NCBI RefSeq assembly: GCF_001540865.1
Contig: NC_033625.1
Location: forward strand, 7,521,798 to 7,585,797
Reading direction: 5' to 3'
Source: Ananas comosus
Taxonomy: Eukaryota > Streptophyta > Magnoliopsida > Poales > Bromeliaceae
DNA length: 64,000 nucleotides
This document shows positions 23,220 to 35,380 of the stretch, in pieces. The translations under genes and the position numbers were made by a program. The stretch's first letter is position 1. Every line of letters begins with the position of its first letter. The notes under the pieces were generated by a model that worked only from the letters and a program-made list of their open reading frames with translations, was not told the DNA's origin and made no database searches.

Positions 23220-26200
23220 ATTGATGGGCTGAGTCGGGAAATGATTCAATTGTTCTTCAACTTCGTGTTGTGAGTTTCGCTCGAAGTGTATGAAAAATGA
23301 GATTCAGGGTTAGTATTGTTACCGATGCTTCTTTGCTACATGTGGTGATGGGTGAGCTGCATTGGGAAACATGTTTGTTTAGGCATCACAACCAATTGCA
23401 GTGGTTCTGTATTATTTGTCTGTTGTTCTCAGATATCAAGAAAACTCTCTCATCTATTGTGAAAAGGTTTTTCTCTTTCTGTGACCTCATTAGTTGTTTA
23501 GTTGTGAAATATCTATTAGCACAGATTCCCATTATGAATCTTTCCATAATTTGGTTTAAAAGCCTTATTTGACAATCTAATGTAGGGGATGATAGTACTT
23601 GGAAGTTGAATAAATAGTAAATTACCGAGAGTTTTATTCTGGCTTTCTCTGTGAAACTTTATCTTACAGTGCGAAACAATAATATTCTTTTATCTGTCAT
23701 TTGTTGCTCTTATCTAGACCTTCAAAAATGTTGTGTCCAGTTGCCTCTCTGCACAGTAGCATACTGAAGACAAAAGTCTCCTGTTAGGCAAAGTCAAGAA
23801 ATCAGCAAATTCCTCAAAAGCCACGGGTTTGTTTAATTTAAGGATGAAAGATAAGTAGTAGAGGCGGCAATATATTGCTATATTGGGAACACTAAAGCGA
23901 TATTGACGAAGTGAAGGACTTACCAAATGATCATTTAACTAATTGGAAAGAAGATGTCAATATTCATGGGCAATTTACCTGTTCAGGAAAGTTATTGAGA
24001 GTAGTTATACCTATGTGAATGAAATGTTTACAAGTGATTAAATAATCTGCAAAGTAGATGGTGATTTTCTTAACTTTTGATGACCGCACGATGCTGTCAT
24101 AGTAGCCGCTGAGGTGTGATAAGCATAGCTACCCTTTTGTTTGAGATGGACAAGCTTATTGCATGAAAATGAATTTTATTGGCAACAATTGTCATCGTCA
24201 TCATTATTATGTTGTTCCTTCCGAAGTGTGGATTGATCTCCAGGGTATATGTAGATGGCAAATAACATTCCATTAGTTACTTTCGCTTTCTGAAAATTTA
24301 ACTTCTATTCATGCCCTTAAAATTTGTTTCTAGGAAGTTTTAGGTCTCCTGTACTTAAAATACAGGCAATTTTTGATCAATTGCGAATCTTCTTTATTAT
24401 ATCATTGTCATTTAGGTGAGTTTGAACATGTAAATATTGTTATAGTGATCCTATGGTGTCTAGAGATGTAAGTTCCGGGAAAGTAGTGAAATTTGTCGAC
24501 TGCACATGGTATCATCATCATATGTATAATTCTTCTTGCACCTGTAATAATACAACTTCTTCGCTTAATTGCTTTATAGTGATTGAACTTCTGTACTCTT
24601 ATTGCTCCTCTAGTGCCTCTATTTCTTTCTTCGTCACAGTTTGTCGTTAAACTCTTCACCAGTTGTTTTCTCTTCACCAGCCTCGAGTAAATCTATTATG
24701 TTTCGACAACTCTGGTAGTGTGCATTAAGAGGTTACAATACATAATTTGCATTATTTGCATTCCAGGATGTGGAAATGTTGTTAATCCTTCGATGGTACT
24801 TTGACATTCTGTGAACAGTAGTAGGGATATCAATAGGACAAGTTCAGTTTATATTTTACCAGAAGTGAAACCTGTAAACAAACCAGACCCCGAATCAAAC
24901 GGTTTTGAAAATGTTGCAGTAGTTGATGATACTTATAGTGGTTGCTGATGTTACTTGACCTTGGTCAAAAGATTATATATCATTATGGATATATGTACAA
25001 GGGATTTTGCTGAGTGTGAGTGAACAATGAGATGCAGTGTTAGAATTGTTACTGATGCTTATTTGGTTGAGTTGGGAGATATGTTTGATTCTGCACTACA
25101 AATGAGTAATAATTGTTCTGTATTGTTAGACCTTGTTTGGTATTGGTAGTTTTGCCAGTATTTTGTTTTTCAAAACACAAATTCTATGCAATGGATTGTG
25201 TGGAAAATCGGTGGAGTACTTTCAGTTTATACATCTACAGTGTTTGGCCAGATTGCTTTGCAATCTAGCTAATGATGACAATGGTAGGAAGGTCCATCTG
25301 CTGGCACATTCAACTGCATAGAATTTTTCGTTATGAAAAGGAAAAATACACAATAATACCAAACAAGGCTTAGTCTGCTTCTTCCCAATAGTAGGAAAGT
25401 CCATCCATTAGCACAAATTTCATTCCGAATCTTGCCGTAATTCTGGTTGAGCATGCAGAAAACTCATATCACAATCTTATGGAGGGGATGACGGTGGACT
25501 CATTTGATGTCAAATGTATCTTACATTAGATAGCAATGTGATGCAAAAAAGAAAAGCAGGAATGTTGCCTATTTGCTTTTCAATTCGGCTTTCTCCAAAC
25601 TTTTGCTTTGAACCATGGGTTGTACTTTTATTTTCTAGACCTTCTAAACTCTATGAATTGGCTTCTGCGCATTACAGAGGCAGGAGATTTGAACAGTTCT
25701 TTTTAAGTAGAAGTGTGATCAATTCGACGGATGTTCTCAAGAGAAGGTATTGCTGAATTAGGAGCATTGAGGATAAATTTGATAATAATTCTTTAAATTA
25801 TTGAAAGAGAGATGTCGATATTTATGGGAATTTTACATATGGGTTACATCTAGTTATTGAAACTTGTAAAGATTTGTATGAATGTATATTTACAAGTGAT
25901 CGAGTAATCTTCAGGCTATTAGTGGATTTGTTTCTCTGATTTCTGTGTATAGATATGTTCTAACTGATTTTGTTGAAATAGCTAGTGAACTGATTACTAT
26001 GACTACCATTTTATTTATGATATACATTGTTATTCAATACATTTCTGAATGCATAAACAGGAGCTTTGTTGCGAACCCTTCTTCTCGTCGTCTTCGTCAT
26101 TGTGCTGTTCTTTTAGCAGTTATTAGTTGGAACAATGGATTGATCTCCTCAGTCAATGTAACTTGTACTGTTAGTTGCCTTGTCCTTTGCAGATTTTACT

Positions 26201-26330
26201 TTTATTATGATGACAATGAACCTCATCCATATTTCCTATTTAGCCTTTAAAGATCTATTTCCAGAAAGATTCAAGTCCTCTTTATATATGCCTAAGTGGG
26301 ATTTTGGATTTGGTTTAGAGGCAGATATTG
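23220..26330. repeat. Diverged tandem duplication downstream of the ROH1-like gene
   Basis: Segments of 23220-24340 recur in the same order in 25000-26330. Examples are 'atgagattcagggttag' near 23297 against 'atgagatgcagtgttag' near 25027; 'tccattatgaatctttccat' against 'ttcattccgaatcttgccgt'; 'gaaagaagatgtcaatattc' against 'gaaagagagatgtcgatatt'; and 'tggattgatctcc' in both. The offset is about 1.7-1.9 kb. Identity is modest, so the event is old. ORFs here (up to 101 aa) resemble no protein; this may be non-coding transcript or decayed transposon. Confidence 0.55.
25129..25369. mobile_element. Tourist-like (PIF/Harbinger) MITE
   Basis: Left end GACCTTGTTTGGTATTG and right end AATACCAAACAAGGC are inverted repeats with a single-base offset. 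TTA flanks both sides (25126-25128 and 25370-25372), the TSD of the PIF/Harbinger group. 241 bp, non-coding. It lies in the second copy of the 23.2-26.3 kb duplication. Confidence 0.8.
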
Positions 26331-26526
26331 ATTGATTACGAATTCTTTTGTCCCCCTGTTTGGATGCATAAGCATCTTATTCCATGTAGCTTTTTTACTT
26401 AAAAAATTTGTAGTATCTGGTAAATGAATAGCGCCATCAAAGTTTAGAATGGTGTAACATATTAGGATTTCACATCATTTTCTCGCAATGAGATAAATCA
26501 TCTTGTAGGTAAAATGTACTTGAAGT

Positions 26527-26752
26527 AGGCTGGAATGCTCTCAATAGCATCAAGTTCTTGGTGCTATTAAGTTTTTGGTCCTTGGATAAAGAAATGTACG
26601 GTTAGCATGATGTGGGTCCCCTAGTGTTGAGTGAGTTGTTGGTTGAATAGTATAATCTAACGGATGGAAATAATTAAATAATTAAATTTAACAGCGGAAA
26701 ACTCGATAGCACTAAGTGCTTGGTGCTATCGATAGTATCCCAACCAAATTCA
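26527..26752. mobile_element. MITE, family A
   Basis: Reverse-orientation core ('gtccttggataaagaaatgt', 'gtgttgagtgagttgttgg'), with ends 'ggctggaatgctctcaatag' and 'ctatcgatagtatcccaacc'. Confidence 0.6.
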
Positions 26753-26949
26753 ATATACTTTCCTATCAAATCATAAATGCCTAGATGCTAAGATCTTTCA
26801 ACAAGCAAAAAACAAACTTCTTTCTGTATATCATATAAGAAAATTTTTATTTGGAATTAGTTATCATTAGATTACTTATTTGAACATCTAATCATGTTTT
26901 AATTATTATAATACATAATTTGACGTTTGTTCAATCTACGAGGCATTCT

Positions 26950-27480
26950 CTCCTTTGTTCTCTTCACGTAGTTGGCTCTATCTCCCTTTCCTGTTTTCCC
27001 TCTCCAGATACGTTTCTCTCTCCTATTTTCTCTTTCTCTCCTTCTGTCTCTCTCTATCATATCTTATAAGATCTCATAATAATCTCATATTCCTCTCTCT
27101 TCTAGGTAATTATTATGCTCTCAGGGCTCTAACTCTCATTCGTACAACTCTCTTTTTCTTTTTTGATCTTTCTATCGTATCATATATCATATATTATAGA
27201 ATCTTACAAAATCTTCTAAAAATTTTTATAATTTTTTTTCTCTATCAAAATAATAAAATTCTTTTAATTTTTCTCCCATCTCTTTCTTCCAATCGTATCT
27301 CCATTTTTTTTCTCTATCAAAACAATAAAATTCTTTTAATTTTTCTCCCATCTTTTTCTTCCAATCTTATCTCCTTTTTTTCTCTCCTCCTTTTTACCTT
27401 ATCCACCTCTCTCTCTCTCTCTCCTCCTATGCCTCTCTCTCTCCCTCTCTCCTTTCGTGTTCGCTTGGCCGATTAGAGAT
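26950..27480. repeat. CT-rich low-complexity region
   Basis: Mostly C and T on the plus strand, with a short internal duplication: 'tttttctctatcaaaataat' near 27236 and a near copy at 27309. The open frame 26955-27476 is a result of this composition. Confidence 0.6.
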
Positions 27481-28094
27481 CTCAGAGCAATAGCGTAAAG
27501 GAGAATCTTTTTCTCCAATTGCTTTGTCAACTGATTGGAGATTTCAGAGTAATAGTATAAATGGAGAAGGTGATCGTGAATTAAGGCTTTGGATTATCTT
27601 TAATCCATCACAAAGGTTCAATTCCTGATTGGGATTTTTGATCCTATATTTATAGTGTTTATACTCGACTTTTTATTTTTTTTTTGTTCATAATATTTGC
27701 CTTTTTCTTTTTTTGTAAATTGGTAGGAGTCGCGTGCAAAGGGGTGGTGAAGGAGGTCCGAGAGGGAAAAGAGGAGGGGTAGCTATGGAATTGATTTGAA
27801 AGAATAGTTTTAACATTTTGTGTTGTATGAAACATTGACATGAGTAAATTTCTTATAATATTTATATATAAATACTCTAATGAGTATTTTGGATGTGTTT
27901 TTTTAACTGCTGCAAAGCATTGGCCCTATATATTGCACTAATTTAGAGACCACGAAGACCTTGTTTTAGTAGTCTCTATAGATGTAAATTCATATAATAC
28001 TCTCTCCCTCGATCGATTGAATTATTGAGCAATAAGACCCACCATCTTTTTGAATGATTTCCTTTATACTAGTACAAGTAGTTTTATTGACTAG
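27481..28094. other. Intergenic DNA before the copia element
   Basis: No gene or clear repeat border. The five bases ACTAG at 28090-28094 directly precede the copia 5' LTR. Confidence 0.45.
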
Positions 28095-28510
28095 TGTTGC
28101 CATGTGGTGTGCTTATATTGGCCCGTTCAAATTCAACTCAATCGGCATAAGATGTGGATTGAGATTTATCCTAATAAGTTAAGGATAAAGATGAATTATA
28201 TGTTTCCTTTTAGTTAAAAAATAAATCTCCTAATGAATATCTTAATAGATATTCTAATCTTAATCTCTATATAAAAATCATGACATTTTAAGGGTTCTGA
28301 TAATCTATAAATATAATCAATATATTTCGAATTTTGTATCCGATAATCTAAAAGAACGTACGAAATAATTGACTTTCCTGCTTCTTTTCTCCACATTTTT
28401 TCTGAGATTTCCGCCGACGTTCTTAGGATTTTTGACTGTGGATATAGAAGAGGACTTTGTAGCACTCTTCGTATCCGACAACTTGCGATGCATGGAAGAA
28501 GGTGAGATAC
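28095..28510 (+). repeat. 5' LTR of the copia element
   Basis: Aligns along its length with 35381-35810. Shared text includes 'tgttgccatgtggtgtg', 'gatattctaatc', 'ataattgactttcc' and a final 'gagatac'. The last bases are not a clear CA, so the end is approximate. Confidence 0.8.
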
Positions 28511-28619
28511 ATTAGTTGTGTTTTTTTCTTTCTACTTCATGCATTTTTAAAGAAAAAAAAAATTACATGCACTTCTTTTTTATTTTTTTGCTTTGTGCAT
28601 CAACACACACACACAAAGA

Positions 28620-28880
28620 CCTCTGCAAGGCGGACCAGCCTGCAGGCCTGCAGCAGGCCTGCAGGCCTGGCCCGGCTACAGCCGATGATGGGGCCCAGCC
28701 TAGCTGCAGCAGTCTGTAGGCCTGGCCCGCCCGATACCGGGCTCAGTGGCCCGGCTAGGCAGTAGCTGGCATGCGGACCTGGTGCCTGGGCCCGGCCCGA
28801 CCGCAGCACGTATGCTGGCTCGACCCGCCCCGCAGTGGGCTTGCCGGCCGCCTGGGCCTGCGCGAGGCCCTCTCTTCGTT
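28620..28880. repeat. GC-rich GGCCCGGC-type block in the copia leader
   Basis: A strongly GC-rich island with repeated 'caggcctg' and 'ggcccggc' units in otherwise AT-rich DNA between the 5' LTR and gag. Likely a separate insertion. ORFs across it are composition artefacts. Confidence 0.5.
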
Positions 28881-29702
28881 TTTTTGATTTTTTTGGTTTG
28901 CTTATTTAAAAAAATAAAAAATATTCCTATGTGTTAATTTTTTTTGTGGATATCATAGTTTTTTTTTTTTCTCTTTTTATGGGATACACAACAATACACC
29001 AAAAAAAAATCTTTTTTTTTTTTTATGTTCTTGCGGGACATTCTTTTATGCTTGTATATCAGGCGTGTGTTGTTTGTTTTATTTATCCTATGTGGGTGCA
29101 AATGTTGATGTTTATGTAGCATATTGTGATTGAATGATTGCGTGAAATTTTTTTGGCACATAAATATTTGTATTCTTTTGATGTTTTCAACAAAATTTAA
29201 TTTTGAAAAAAACGGATTCGACGTGTGCGGCATTCCTTTAAAACAATTCTTTTTTCTGATGTACATTTCTATAATGATGTGGTAGATTTTATTCTGCAAA
29301 AATATGTAATAATTAAGGCTATATAAAGTAATATGTTTTGCACGGCGCCAACATTTTAAAATTAAATTTTGGTACAAATGATATTATGGAGATAAGTTTT
29401 CAAAATATTTTTTTTTATAAAAGAGAGAGATGTGTTCTTTTAATATGGATGAGTTTCAATTTTTTGGATAAGTTCCAAAATTAATAAAAATATAGTAAGA
29501 TTATAATATTTTGAACCGCTACTGGACGATGATTACGAGCTTAGCAAAGTTTTCAATTCTGTTGTATTGGAGAAATGTTTCAATCTTGTTATTTTTTTAA
29601 GAAATGTATCTAATGTCCAAACCTGATTTTAAATGTAGTGAAATTGCTTCCAAGAATGTCATAAAAGACCTCACCAGGGTGATAAGCTAGGTAGAAAAAA
29701 TT

Positions 29703-30475
29703 ATGAGATTTGATATAGAAAAATATAATACCTCCTAAATAAATAAAGAGTTCTTGAAACTCTCTCTGTCAAAAAGTTCATGCCTCCGGAAGGCACTACG
29801 ACAGAGTATAAAAGGAACGTCTATAATAAGTGGCTCAAAGAGGATCGAACTACTCGGTACACTATATTGTGTGCGATACAAGACAACCTCATTGGACAAT
29901 TTGAGACCTACGAGACTACCAAGGACATGTGGGATAATTTGAAGATTATTTTTGGGAAAAGTTCAACCATGAGGTGACGCGCCTTAATCTCAAGTTTCAA
30001 TTGTGTACTAAAAACCCAAAACACTCAATGACTGAGCACCTTCGTGTGATGGGCGCCATGATTGAAACCTCAAGGCTATTGGAAACGATCTCAATGATGA
30101 GCAATAGATTCTCTCGGTGATTCATTCACTGTCGGATCCTGAATGGTCCCAGATAAAGCTCCTGATAATGCACAGCGAAAGTGTTAAAACATTTAACAAC
30201 ATCTCGTGCCATCTTGAGTTCGAGGCAGAGCGGTTGGAATCGAAATGCTCTATTGCTCTTGTTGCGCGCTCTAAGAGGTGCGGTAGGATCACCCCGAAGC
30301 GCAAGAAGCATCACAACAATGAAGCGTAGAAGAGTCGAAATCAAGCTCCTCAAGATGGAGTTGGAAAGCACTACAGAGGCAAGCGTACTGACAATAGGGA
30401 TGCCATAAAGGTGAAGTGTTATAACTGCAAAAAGAATGGTCACTTCACTCAAAATTGTCTGAGCCGAAAAAGGTA
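29703..30475 (+). pseudogene. copia gag relic with zinc knuckle
   Basis: It starts MRFDIEKYNTS at 29703, a typical copia Gag opening. A frame from 29780 encodes the UBN2-like part (YTILCAIQDNLIGQFETYET, then KDMWDNLK). After several stops it reaches HSLSDPEWSQIKLL near 30120 and a CCHC zinc knuckle, CYNCKKNGHFTQNC, near 30418-30459. Stop codons and frameshifts break it into at least four pieces. Confidence 0.85.
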
Positions 30476-30977
30476 ACTCTGCCACTCAACTCACACTGTT
30501 TTGTTTGCTCTTACACTTTAGTAGTTCATTCTCTTCTCGATTAGATTGTAGATACAGGAGGAAACGAACACGTAGTTTGTGACCGATTAGGGTTCATAGA
30601 TTACCATCAAGTACCGACAGTCACAGAATTTGTCACCCTTGGGAATAGCACGAAAGAGGAAGTCCTTCGAGTTGGTGCGTACCAACTCAGATTGCATGGT
30701 GGCCGCACTTTACTATCTAGGACGTGTTATATGTGCACTCGAAATTCGATGTAATCTGTATTCAGTTTTAAATTTGCTATATTTAGGCTATTCCTTTTAT
30801 TTTTATTTTGATTGAGACCGCCTTGTTATTTTCTTTCATGATGCTTTATTCGGATATAATATATTAATTGATGGTTTCTTTAAATTAGATTTGGAGGATA
30901 ATTTGTTTGCATTTGCTTCGTTTTATTTTAATTTCTGTGATGAATTCATTAAATGGCATGCTAGATTAGGCCATATA

Positions 30978-31595
30978 TGTGACGCCCCAACATCCCAGGG
31001 GGTCATCCATCCTAGGACTACTCCCATCCTAGCACGCTTAACTCTATCTCTTGGATCTATCCACCGCCCAAATTGATTAAGCCAGATTATTAGTAATAGG
31101 ACAGAGTCCTCCTATATACCCAATGACAATTCCATTCAACTCTATTTTCATCTAATGTGGGACTATTGGGGTGCCACAAGACTCCCTCGTTTAGGCCCTA
31201 ATGTCCTCGTCAGCCCTTAACACACACAGCCGACGATCACCGGGCGATGTGAGACTCGTTTCACTAACCTTGTCATTCTAACCCTGACTTAGCCTGTCAT
31301 TCACCGACCCTGTCTTAGTTTGTCATTACGATCCTACCTCAACCAAGGCTCATCTCATACTTCCGGTTGATGAACCAGCTCGGATACCAACTGTGACGTC
31401 CCAACATCCCAGGAGGTCATCCATCCTAGGACTACTCTCGTCCTAGCATGCTTAACTCTCTTAACCTTTTGGATCTAGCCACTGCCCAAAATGCTTAAAC
31501 CGTGTTATTATTAATAGGTGGAGTCCTTTTATATACCTAATGATAACCCTATTCAACCTCACTTCCATCCGATGTGTGACTATTGGGTTGTCATA
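30978..31595 (-). mobile_element. Cassandra TRIM carrying a 5S rRNA-like segment
   Basis: Two LTRs (30978-31178 and 31392-31595) read on the minus strand, beginning TGTGGCACCCC and ending GGGGCGTCACA in the better copy. Each carries 5S rRNA-like sequence: GTTAAGCGTGCTAGGATGGG, then TAGTCCTAGGATGGATGACC. This is the Pol III box A to box C region that defines Cassandra. The primer site is seen as GCTCGGATACCAACT at 31379-31393. A perfect 5-bp TSD, ATATA, lies at 30973-30977 and 31596-31600. Removing the element rejoins the copia GAG-pre-integrase frame, which proves insertion into an already present copia element. Confidence 0.93.
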
Positions 31596-32383
31596 ATATA
31601 GGTTAAGAAAAGATGAAAAGACTAGCTCAAGAAGGTCTTTTGGGGTCTCTCGCCAAAGTTGACCTATATGTGTGCAAGTCTTGTCTGGTTAGGAAGACAT
31701 GTAGAAAGCCTTTTGGTAAGGCTACTTGTGCCATTCATTCTTTGGAGCTGATCCAGTCAGATATTTGTTGGCCAATGAATGTGAGGGCATGACATGATGC
31801 ATGGTATTTTCTCATATTCATTGATGAATATTCTTGTTATGGTAATATATATTTGCTTTCTCACTGATCTGAAGTTTTAGATTGCTTCAAGCGTTTCATT
31901 GCGTGCTTTGCACTGATCGAGATCGTAAGTATTTGTTCGATCAGTTCAATGCTTATTATGAGTAAAAGAGCATTAATAGACAGCTCACTATTCCTAATAC
32001 TCCGCAAAAAAAATTGTATTGTAGAGTGAAGGAACCGTACTCTACTGTACAGGGTTAGGTCGATGATGGCGCAGGCTCATCGACCCATAAGTTTTTAGGG
32101 AGATACTCTTTTGACTGCAGCTTACATCCTTAATTGAGTTCTTAATAAATTAATGCCTTCTACCCTATATGAGTTATGGAGTAGTAGAAAGCTGAGTTTT
32201 TACTACTTACGCTCTTGGGATTCAGGTGGATATGTTAACAGCCCCTCACATAGATTTAGGAAACTCGGCCCTAGAGCAAACGAGTATGTGCTAATCAGGT
32301 AACCTAAAAACTTAAAAGGATTATGTGATGTATAGTGAACAACCAGATGGTGGTGTGACCAAGATAAAGTTTAGTGGTATAGA

Positions 32384-32896
32384 TGTAATGCTCCAATAGT
32401 CCAACATCGGATGAAAAAATAATTCTGATTAGAATATATAAGGCCTACACGCTAGTAATAATAACTAGGCTTAAGCATTTTGGGCTGGTGGTTTGGGCCC
32501 AACGAGTTATTGTTGCTAGCGGGGTGGGTCATTACAATTGGTATCAGAACCGAATACCAGCCGGAAGTGTGAGAGTTAAGCGTTTTGCGGGATAAAGTGC
32601 TACACTAACGGATTTGGTGGGAGCCACCTCTTGAACCTATAAGAGCGATCTCTAGAATCTCATATCACCTGGTAATTCTGGTCTATATGTGTGTGATGTG
32701 GTTTGGACCCGACGAGGATATTAGGGTCTAAATAGGGAGAGTTTGTAATACCCCAATAGTCTCACATCGGATGAAAAACTAATTATGATCAGAACATATG
32801 AGGCTTACACGCTAGTAATAATAACTAGGCTTAAGTATTTTCGGCCAGTGGTTTGGACCCAACGAGTTATTATTGTTAGCGCGTCGGATCTTTACA
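32384..32896 (+). mobile_element. TRIM nested in copia RT/integrase (513 bp)
   Basis: LTRs of exactly 153 bp at 32384-32536 and 32744-32896 begin TGTAAT(G/A)C and end in TTTACA or TTACA. The primer site TGGTATCAGAAC is at 32539-32550, and a purine tract AATAGGGAGAG (32731-32741) precedes the 3' LTR. A perfect 5-bp TSD, ATAGA, lies at 32379-32383 and 32897-32901. Same family as 7163-7696, with no 5S part. The copia frame continues across the site (FSGI to EFLERKF). Confidence 0.94.
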
Positions 32897-35380
32897 ATAG
32901 AATTCCTAGAAAGGAAATTTTCAAGCATTGGTGAAATGCAGAGAGATGTTGGATTGTATAAGTTACAGGATGACGCTACTATATCTGCTATTGAGGGTGA
33001 TTGATCACTTTTCGAAGTTGCAGACTGAAGTGTTAGCGATCCCCCTGCTAGTTTGAGTGCTTCCATAAGTGAGAGCATACCCCGAAGCCGGTAATTTGGG
33101 CCCTCAATTGTGTAGAAGTGAACACGGACACATTTTTCGTTGATATTTTGAGATCGAATGTGATATTTTTATGTGCACTCCGCTCGATGATAATGATCCT
33201 GTTTCTTATAATGGAGCACTACAAATGCTAGGTTGTAGTGAGTGGATGGCTGCTATGAGTGATGAAATGGACTCCATGAGCAATAACCAAGTATGAGAGT
33301 TAGTTGACCTTCCACCTAGATGCAAGTCTATTGGAAATAAATGGATTTTAAAAGCTAAGCGTAAGGCGGATGAGTCAATCGATAAATATAAGACTCGACT
33401 CGTGGCCAAGGACTACACTCAAAGGGAAGAGATAGATTACAATGAGACGTTTGTTCCCGTTGTGAGATTTACCTATATACGTTTAATTCTAGTCTTAATA
33501 ACACATTTGGATTTGGAATTGTTCTAAATGGATGTCAAGATAGATTTCCCCAATGAAGGATTAGCGGAGGAAATTTACATGGATCAACCTGAGGGTTTTG
33601 TACTCAAAGGTTAAGAAGATAAGGTTTGTCGCTTTAGAAGATTCATTTATGGTTTTAAGCAGTCGTCGAAGTAATAGTATTTAATGTTTCATAAAGCCAT
33701 CACCTCTATAGATATGTCCATGATAGAGGAGAATATATCAAGAATATGAAAAAGAGGATTCTATTCCTTTTCCTATCCGTCAACGACATATTATTGGCTG
33801 GAAATAATATGAAGTTGATTAATACCACTAAGGAGTGGTTGAGAGAAAACTTTGAGATGAAAGACATCGATGAGGCGAGCTATATGCTCGGATGAAGGTC
33901 GTCAGAGATTGTTCTACGAGACTTCTTGATTTGTCTCAAGAATATTATGCTAAAAATATTCTAGAGCGATTTAGGATGCATCATTGTAAACCAATTGACA
34001 CTCCAGCAGAGAAGGATCACATGTCGTGACCAATGCCCTAAAACGGATAAAGAAAAAGAGCAAATGAGTAGGGTTCCTTATGCAAGTGCAATTGGCGGCT
34101 TGGTATACGCTATGATATGTAATCGGCCTGACATTTGCTTCATTGTTGGTTTGGTAAGTCGTTACCAGAGCAACCCAAGATCTATTCATTAGCGAGCGGT
34201 CAAGAGGATCTTTCGATAGTTAAAAGAGAACCAATGACCTCGTTCTTTGCTTCTAAGCTGGAGACTTGAGATTGAAAGGATATTGCGATACTGATTGGGC
34301 GATGATAAAGATGAACACGGGTCCACTTCAAGCTATATATATATTTATGCTTAAAAATGGAGCAATTTTCTGGTGTAGTAAGAAGCAGAGCTATATTGCC
34401 TTGTCTACCATGGAAGCGCAGTGCGTTGTTTGTTCAGCAATCGTTCAAGAGGCTGTTTGGTTGAGGAGATTTCTCGAGCGCCTTGACATCATGACTCGAG
34501 CAGATGAGTCTGTTGAGATGTTCTTTGACAGTATGGCTATCCTGAAGTAGGTGAAGGATTCCAAGTATCATAGCAGGACAAATCATATAGACAAGTTTTT
34601 ACTATATTCAAAGACTAGAGGAGGTCACATTTAGACATATCTCTACTACTATGATAGTGGCTGATCTATTGACCAAGCTGATACCTGCGAATATGTTTCA
34701 GACCTATATTAGGAGTTTGGATCTTCGCAAATTAATACTTTTGTATTTTACGCTTTTTTAATGAAAATATGTTTTTCTTTTTTATATATTGCATAATTGA
34801 TACTAGTAGGCACATGTTTCGTTAAGTCACCAAAGTCAGATTAGCCCACTCATACGAGTGATCGTTTTGGCACCTAGGTGGTGAGCAGGATGAGACTAGA
34901 TAACTCGTGTGAGTGGGATATTATGAAGTGGATGTCTGATGCAACTAACTTAACGTGTATCTCAGGGTTATAAGAAAGTACGATCTTGCGAAGCATGTCT
35001 AGTAAAGTGCTTGGACCGATATAGATTAGCGTGAGGGGCTGAGATAGATATTTCGATAACACACCATGTAAGTCTTGTGACTCATTGCTCGGGTTGTTAT
35101 CTCGGTTGCATTACTTGAGATAATTATGAGTACGAGAAATTTATCATAGGGTCATCAAGCCCTGTCATTAGAGGAGAGGAATTTGTGATGCTTGATTTGG
35201 TGTATGTTAAAACGAATAGGGCATAGAGGGATTTAGTTAGTGATGTGTTATATTAGTTGGGTGATAACTTAATATAGCACTCATGCATTGTGTTTCTTTT
35301 GTCAGGTTGCACGCTCCATTACTAGTATGAAGAGTAGAATGTATGAGAAAGGATTGGCCAATGTGGCCAAGTACGAGATT

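Larger units (their letters stand above)
30545..34730 (+). pseudogene. copia pol relic (protease, integrase, RT, RNase H)
   Basis: Protease: VDTGGNEHVVCD near 30548, with Gly in place of the usual Ser in D-[ST]-G-[AG]. GAG-pre-integrase: KWHARLGHI near 30950, cut by the Cassandra and resumed at 31601 with RMKRLAQEGLLGSLAKVDLY and a CKSC motif. Integrase: HSLELIQSDICWPMN near 31737. RT: GNKWILKAKRKADESIDKYK near 33336, then EIYMDQPEGFVLKG near 33570; the catalytic YVDD region reads SVNDI near 33780, so a key Asp is lost. RNase H: DTDWA and KKQSYIALSTMEAQ near 34280-34420. The tail, ADLLTKLIPANMF, lies near 34663. Many stops make it non-functional. The second TRIM interrupts it at 32384. Confidence 0.88.

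Noticed and set aside
26955..27476. 173-aa open frame
   Set aside because: A CT-rich tract giving Ser/Leu/Phe/Tyr runs, with an internal sequence duplication.
28502..28937. Pro/Gly/Ala-rich frames in the copia leader
   Set aside because: They follow the GC-rich repeat block and show no domain or conserved start.
30978..31470. Possible 5S rRNA gene
   Set aside because: Only part of 5S is present, in two copies inside flanking LTRs with a TSD, so it belongs to Cassandra.
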